DNA of 25,963 nucleotides from Candidatus Poribacteria bacterium WGA-3G. GTDB lineage: Bacteria; Poribacteria; WGA-4E; WGA-3G. The translations under genes and the position numbers were made by a program. The notes beneath the pieces were generated by a model, which was given only the letters and a program-made list of their open reading frames with translations, ran no database searches and was not told where the DNA came from. The first letter of the stretch is position 1. Each line of letters opens with the position of its first letter. Of the stretch, positions 22,226-25,963 are shown piece by piece. The stretch is from NCBI GenBank assembly GCA_000406005.1, contig ASZN01000074.1:1-25963 (forward strand), read 5' to 3'.

Positions 22226-23554
22226 TTACTGCGAACCTGCTAAAAAACCTTCTGGCAATAACTTATGCACGGTATCAATTACCAGTTGCTCAACACCTGG
22301 AGCGAACCGAGTCGGCGGTCCGAAATAGAGCATCGCGCCACCACCCTCATAGCCGCCTTCCGCTAATACGCGTTCCGACGGAATATAGCACGGAAAGGCG
22401 TTTGCGTAGGCACCCACCCACAACCGTTCCACATCTAACTCTTGCTTCAGACGTAGCGAGTAATCAACGACGACCTCACTCGCAAGGAAAACCACTGCCA
22501 ATTCATCGCCGAACGTCCACGTCTGTACGGGATAGGAGAGTTCCGTTTGTATTGACGCGCCGCGCTGCAGGGTTTCAAGATGTTTGCCAGCGTGATAGGC
22601 TGCAGAACCGCCTTCAGCGACACGTGTCTCCCACTCCTCACGCGTCGGGAGTGTATCAAATGGTAGATTAACCCGTTCAAATGCCCCTATTGGAACACTC
22701 GGAAGCGGTGTGGTATCGCTTATCAGTAGACGCTGTACCTCCTCTGAAAGTGCTTCACCGTGTGCTTTCGCATACGCAAGACGGGTGTTGAAGACTTCCT
22801 CTTGTCCCTCAGGCATCGGCATCATCCGAGATTCAGGGTTGGCATCGGCACCGCATCCGATAGTGATTAAAGCCGTTACACCGGGGAGGGTGTTCTGAAT
22901 TGCCTCTTGTGCATAACCTGCCCAGTCACCACAGATATGATTATCCGTACCTGCTAAGGTCGTGCAATGACACGCATAGCTTGCCCAGACAGCACGCAAA
23001 TGTCCGTCTAAATCCCTGACCTGCAGACACGGCAGTGAGTGATCTACGGGACCGCCTTCTGTCCTCCGATTCTTGGCGAAACCGAGTTCACCGATGCTCC
23101 ATGTCAATTTCGACGGTTCGCGCTGTGCGAGTGCTTCGAGGGCGACGGCTTCCATCCAGTCCTTAAATTGAAGCGTGTATCGGTCTATCGTTTCCTGTTG
23201 GTCGGATGGTATATCTGAGCTGAATAGGAACGGTGCAGCGTTTGTGAGACATGGCGCGCTGTGTGTATGCGTAAAACATGCCGCAAAATGTGCACGCGAA
23301 ACACCTGTTTTTTCTTTCACGCGGCGCGACACTTCTTCTGTCAACTCGTCTGGTAAACCACAATTTTCAACTGTCACGAGGACAACGGGGTCATCCGAAT
23401 CACTGCCAATCGCGAGTGCCTTTGCCCATATCCGCTGGATGATACCGTCAGATTCTGTACGACGGCTCCCGTAGCCACTGAGCCGAATCGGATAGTCCGG
23501 CGTAATATCGACTTCTGCAACGCCAACCGGAATAAAATCATTTTTCGTTTTCAT
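22226..23554 (-). CDS. Neutral/alkaline ceramidase-like protein, no signal peptide
   Basis: 442 residues. ATG 23554 has GGAGG 5 nt upstream. The opening FIPVGVAEVDITPDYPIRLSGYG is characteristic of the neutral/alkaline non-lysosomal ceramidase N-terminal family. Metal-site motifs are THTHSAP (residues 95-101), the CHCTTL...GDWAGYAQ block (His196) and, near the C-terminus, ANAFPCYIPSERVLAEGGYEGG, which contains the usual Tyr/Glu region. It is shorter than secreted bacterial ceramidases (over 600 residues) and lacks their C-terminal Ig-like domain and signal peptide, so a cytoplasmic amidohydrolase acting on an unknown substrate is more likely than ceramide cleavage. It is last in a minus-strand operon alr-ABC-ceramidase-like, 14 nt after the ABC gene. 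Confidence 0.85.
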   Translation of the reverse strand: MKTKNDFIPVGVAEVDITPDYPIRLSGYGSRRTESDGIIQRIWAKALAIGSDSDDPVVLVTVENCGLPDELTEEVSRRVKEKTGVSRAHFAACFTHTHSAPCLTNAAPFLFSSDIPSDQQETIDRYTLQFKDWMEAVALEALAQREPSKLTWSIGELGFAKNRRTEGGPVDHSLPCLQVRDLDGHLRAVWASYACHCTTLAGTDNHICGDWAGYAQEAIQNTLPGVTALITIGCGADANPESRMMPMPEGQEEVFNTRLAYAKAHGEALSEEVQRLLISDTTPLPSVPIGAFERVNLPFDTLPTREEWETRVAEGGSAAYHAGKHLETLQRGASIQTELSYPVQTWTFGDELAVVFLASEVVVDYSLRLKQELDVERLWVGAYANAFPCYIPSERVLAEGGYEGGGAMLYFGPPTRFAPGVEQLVIDTVHKLLPEGFLAGSQ

Positions 23555-23568
23555 ACTTTCCTCCGCTA

Positions 23569-24522
23569 TTACAAATCCACACTCATTACCTCAGCGAAAA
23601 CGTCCTCTAACGAGTGTCTCACTTCACGCAGCTGCCGGAGTTGTACGCCGGTATCGTAAGCGAGCTGAAAAAAGAACTTTGTCCCTGTCTGTTCCTGACT
23701 GCCCGACGTAACCCGAAGGTGTTTGTCGGGACGCACTTCAATCCGATAGTTATGCCGCTCCAAAGCGGCGATGTACGCCTCATTGTCACCAACAACTCGT
23801 AAATCAAATGCTTGTCCTCTATTCTTTTTCAGGGTCTCTATCTGTCCTTGAATGATGACGCTACCGTGCGATAAGGCGATGATCTCGCTGCACGCGAATT
23901 CTACATCGGGGAGCAGGTGTGAGGACAAAATCACGTTGATGCCTTTGTCCACAGCGATGTCTTTGACGAGTTCGAGCATCTCATCTCGACCACTTGTATC
24001 CATTCCGTTTGTCGGTTCATCAAGCAGCAGCAACTTCGGATCGTGTATCAGTGCCTGCGCTAACTTCACCCGCTGTTTCATGCCTGCTGAATAACCATCT
24101 ATAGGTCGGTATCGTTCTTCATCCAACCCGACGTAGTAGAGCACTTCGTGCGCCCGTTGCATAGCGTCCCGTCTCGGCATCCCACAGAGTTCCCCGGCAT
24201 AAGAGACGAGTTGGATGGCGTTCATACCGGTTATTAAACACTCGTCTTCCGGCATGTACCCGACCTGCCTCCGAATTTCCAACGGGTCTGTCTTCACGTC
24301 TAACCCAAACACGGAGGCTGTGCCTTGACTGGGTTCGACAAAACCGAGGAGCGTCTTAAGTAAGGTGCTTTTCCCGGCACCGTTCGGTCCGAGTAGACCG
24401 ACCGCGCCGCCTGGCACTGCCATTGAAATGTTATCCAATGCAGCGTTCGCGCCGTAAAAGAGTGATACGTTTTTGAGTTCTATTAGCATCTTTGACGATG
24501 ACACCTCATCGGGTTTTATCAT
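23569..24522 (-). CDS. ABC transporter ATP-binding protein without adjacent permease
   Basis: 317 residues. ATG 24522 overlaps the alr stop in an ATGA arrangement, implying translational coupling; an internal ATG at 24489 (MLIELKNVSL) with a GAGGTG site is a plausible alternative. The N-terminal 230 residues are a complete ABC ATPase: Walker A GPNGAGKST (45-53), Q-loop region QVGYMPEDE, signature YSAGMKQR (144-151, the variant seen in CcmA/NatA-like exporters), Walker B LLLLDEP (164-170) and the H-loop SSHLL. The C-terminal 85 residues form a small extra domain, as in ABC-2-type exporter ATPases. The permease is not next to it in this window; it is flanked by alr and the ceramidase-like gene. 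Substrate is unknown. Confidence 0.93.
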   Translation of the reverse strand: MIKPDEVSSSKMLIELKNVSLFYGANAALDNISMAVPGGAVGLLGPNGAGKSTLLKTLLGFVEPSQGTASVFGLDVKTDPLEIRRQVGYMPEDECLITGMNAIQLVSYAGELCGMPRRDAMQRAHEVLYYVGLDEERYRPIDGYSAGMKQRVKLAQALIHDPKLLLLDEPTNGMDTSGRDEMLELVKDIAVDKGINVILSSHLLPDVEFACSEIIALSHGSVIIQGQIETLKKNRGQAFDLRVVGDNEAYIAALERHNYRIEVRPDKHLRVTSGSQEQTGTKFFFQLAYDTGVQLRQLREVRHSLEDVFAEVMSVDL

Positions 24523-25616
24523 TTGAAGGACTCATGTTTGAAAATTCTCGGTACGCGTGCCCCTATCTGTGTAAGGATTTCATAAGGGATGGTTCCTGCA
24601 CGGTGTGCGAGTTCATTGACCGTGATTTCTGCGTCCCCTTGTTCGCCTATCAATACCACCTCATCTCCGACGGACACATTATCCGTCGATTCTAAACCGA
24701 CGACGCTCACATCCATACACACGCGTCCGATAATCGAACGACGCACCCCACCGATTAACACCTCACCGACATTAGAGAGTGCACGCGGATAGCCGTCGCC
24801 GTAGCCGACCTGTACCGTCGCTACGCGGCTCTGATGCGGTGCTTTGTAGGTCAGTCCGTAACTCACACCCTCACCTTCCGAAAGGGAACCGATCCAACCG
24901 ATGCGTGCTTTCCATGTGAGTGCTGGTTCTAAGGCGACCGGTCTTTCGGATGCTGGATAGATGCCATAAAGACTCAAACCGGGACGCACAGCATCAAAAT
25001 ATGCGTAACGGACTGCGAGGGTCGCTGCACTGTTCGCCGCGTGAACGGATCTTCCACTGTTAGGAATTTTTTCAAGTACGGACGCGAACCGTTCTATTTG
25101 AACGAAAACGTAACTTTTATCCGGTTCGTCCGCCGTCGCAAGGTGTGTAAATACCCCCGCCACTGTGAGGCGATCCAGCGTTTTGAGTCTGTGCAGGAAC
25201 TGTGTTGCTTCCGTCCAGTGAACACCGCTCCGGTTCATGCCTGTGTTGATGTTGACATGGACCTTTATTGTGTCTGATGCGATAGTGTTCAACCGATCCG
25301 CAAATCCCCAATCGCTTATCGTCGGAACTAACCCGTGTTCAATAACTTGCGATGCCTGATTAGGCAGAGAACTAAAAAGCACGAGGATCGGTTCCTGAAC
25401 ACCTGCTTGACGGAGTTTCACGCCTTCTTCAACTGTCGCAACGGCGAACATATCCGCGACACCTCGCAACGTTTGTGTTACAGGTACCACGCCGTGTCCG
25501 TAGGCATCCGCTTTCACGACAGCGATCAAGCGTTTTCCAGTGAACGTTTTGATTGCCTCAGCGTTCTGTCGAATTGCGGCGAGATCAATTTCTACGTGTG
25601 TTCGGTAGTCGTCCAT
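24519..25616 (-). CDS. alr: Alanine racemase
   Basis: 365 residues from ATG 25616. A TTG-initiated extension to 25667 is rejected because it would read through the TATAAT promoter element at 25647-25652, and the family start (HVEIDLAAIRQNAEAIK) lies just after Met1. The enzyme is PLP-dependent and interconverts L- and D-alanine for peptidoglycan. Catalytic Lys35 is in AVVKADAYGHG and the opposing Tyr253 in VSYGLTY. The family blocks VNINTGMNRSG, HAANSAA, RPGLSLYGIYP and GRVCMD are also present. The C-terminal beta domain is complete. It leads a three-gene minus-strand operon with an ABC ATPase (4-bp overlap) and a ceramidase-like gene. Ribosome binding site is weak, consistent with a short leader. 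Confidence 0.96.
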   Translation of the reverse strand: MDDYRTHVEIDLAAIRQNAEAIKTFTGKRLIAVVKADAYGHGVVPVTQTLRGVADMFAVATVEEGVKLRQAGVQEPILVLFSSLPNQASQVIEHGLVPTISDWGFADRLNTIASDTIKVHVNINTGMNRSGVHWTEATQFLHRLKTLDRLTVAGVFTHLATADEPDKSYVFVQIERFASVLEKIPNSGRSVHAANSAATLAVRYAYFDAVRPGLSLYGIYPASERPVALEPALTWKARIGWIGSLSEGEGVSYGLTYKAPHQSRVATVQVGYGDGYPRALSNVGEVLIGGVRRSIIGRVCMDVSVVGLESTDNVSVGDEVVLIGEQGDAEITVNELAHRAGTIPYEILTQIGARVPRIFKHESFK

Positions 25617-25646
25617 GTCTTTTTGTTTGTGCTGCCTCACAAGAAA

Positions 25647-25655
25647 ATTATAGCA
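25647..25655 (-). promoter_or_regulatory. Extended -10 promoter of alr
   Basis: Read on the minus strand, TGC followed by TATAAT (25655 to 25647) forms an extended -10 element. No good -35 is present 17 nt upstream, as is common for extended -10 promoters. Transcription would begin near 25640, about 25 nt before the alr ATG at 25616, and this supports that start codon. Confidence 0.6.
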
Positions 25656-25733
25656 CATCACACCCAAATTTGCGAGGAGTTTCGCGTCTTCGTTAGAGTC
25701 ATTTAGTGTTCTATGTTATAAACCTATTGGTTC

Positions 25734-25963
25734 GTAGTAGGGCAATTTATTGCCCGTTAGTATGCCTTTAGAACGTGCGATGAATCGCACTACTACAAAC
25801 GAACTCGCTCATGGATATGCTATTGTGCATCCTGTCTTCGTGAGTTGGTAGTGCCACCTTGGAACCACAGAAACAGCAGAATAAACACGTATGCCCTTAG
25901 AACGTGCGATGAATCGCACGACTACAAACGAACTCGCTCATGGATATGCTATTGTGCATCCTG
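25734..25963. repeat. Cluster of dispersed hairpin repeats and a 73-bp direct repeat
   Basis: The 296 bases from 25668 to the window end carry no gene. 25734-25757 holds the GGGCAAT/ATTGCCC hairpin arm, and 25773-25796 and 25902-25925 hold the GTGCGAT/ATCGCAC arm, the same two arm types as at 15215-15276. A 73-bp unit at 25762-25834 repeats at 25891-25963 with two differences and may continue beyond the window. The two units are 129 bp apart. There are too few copies, and no uniform spacers, for a CRISPR array. Confidence 0.8.

Noticed and set aside
25617..25667. TTG-initiated extension of alanine racemase
   Set aside because: It would translate the extended -10 element, and the family begins at the ATG 25616 region.
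25734..25963. CRISPR array
   Set aside because: Only two or three repeat copies, each itself a hairpin, with unequal spacing and repeated flanks rather than unique spacers; no cas genes.

Overview
The window is chromosomal DNA from an uncultured-type Gram-negative bacterium. Meso-DAP synthesis (dapF, dapA), several lipoprotein and Sec signal peptides and Shine-Dalgarno-led genes support a diderm bacterium. Secreted PQQ-like beta-propellers, FGE/SUMF1-fold lipoproteins, a Gfo/Idh/MocA dehydrogenase, an orphan ceramidase-like protein and abundant dispersed palindromic repeats most resemble Candidatus Poribacteria or the Planctomycetes sphere. This is an inference from gene style, because there is no rRNA or other taxonomic marker here.

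Layout. (1) 134-3108: a tight operon of three lipoproteins, two tandem FGE-fold proteins lacking the catalytic cysteines and a MauG/CCP-like di-haem protein. (2) 3199-5140: a perfect sigma-70 promoter, two paralogous secreted proteins of unknown family separated by a 13-bp hairpin, and a strong terminator. (3) 5183-11230: two secreted PQQ-like propellers around a PreP-like M16C metalloprotease. (4) 13488-11334 on the minus strand: a protein made of four 101-residue repeats, a truncated AhpD-like ORF and an SDR dehydrogenase, in overlapping or near-abutting order. (5) 13733-15128: pterin carbinolamine dehydratase and a Gfo/Idh/MocA oxidoreductase, then a composite inverted-repeat element and, on the minus strand, a P-loop kinase-like protein. 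(6) 16197-18933: an accessory islet with a perfect promoter inside a 10-bp inverted repeat, two tandem toxin-antitoxin modules with unusual toxin starts, and a DUF4145-type (HEPN-like) protein preceded by a third copy of the antitoxin leader. (7) 19024-22146: dusB-dapF-dapA and an orphan HicB-like fragment. (8) 25616-22226 on the minus strand: alr, an ABC ATPase overlapping it by 4 bp, and a ceramidase-like protein. (9) 25734-25963: dispersed repeats that include an almost perfect 73-bp direct repeat.

How the genes work together. dapF, dapA and alr supply peptidoglycan amino acids (meso-DAP and D-Ala). dusB modifies tRNA. Extracytoplasmic proteins dominate the first 11 kb. The best candidates for undescribed biology are the FGE-like/FGE-like/di-haem lipoprotein operon, the paralogous secreted pair behind a consensus promoter, the 101-residue-repeat protein, and the toxin-antitoxin plus DUF4145 islet.
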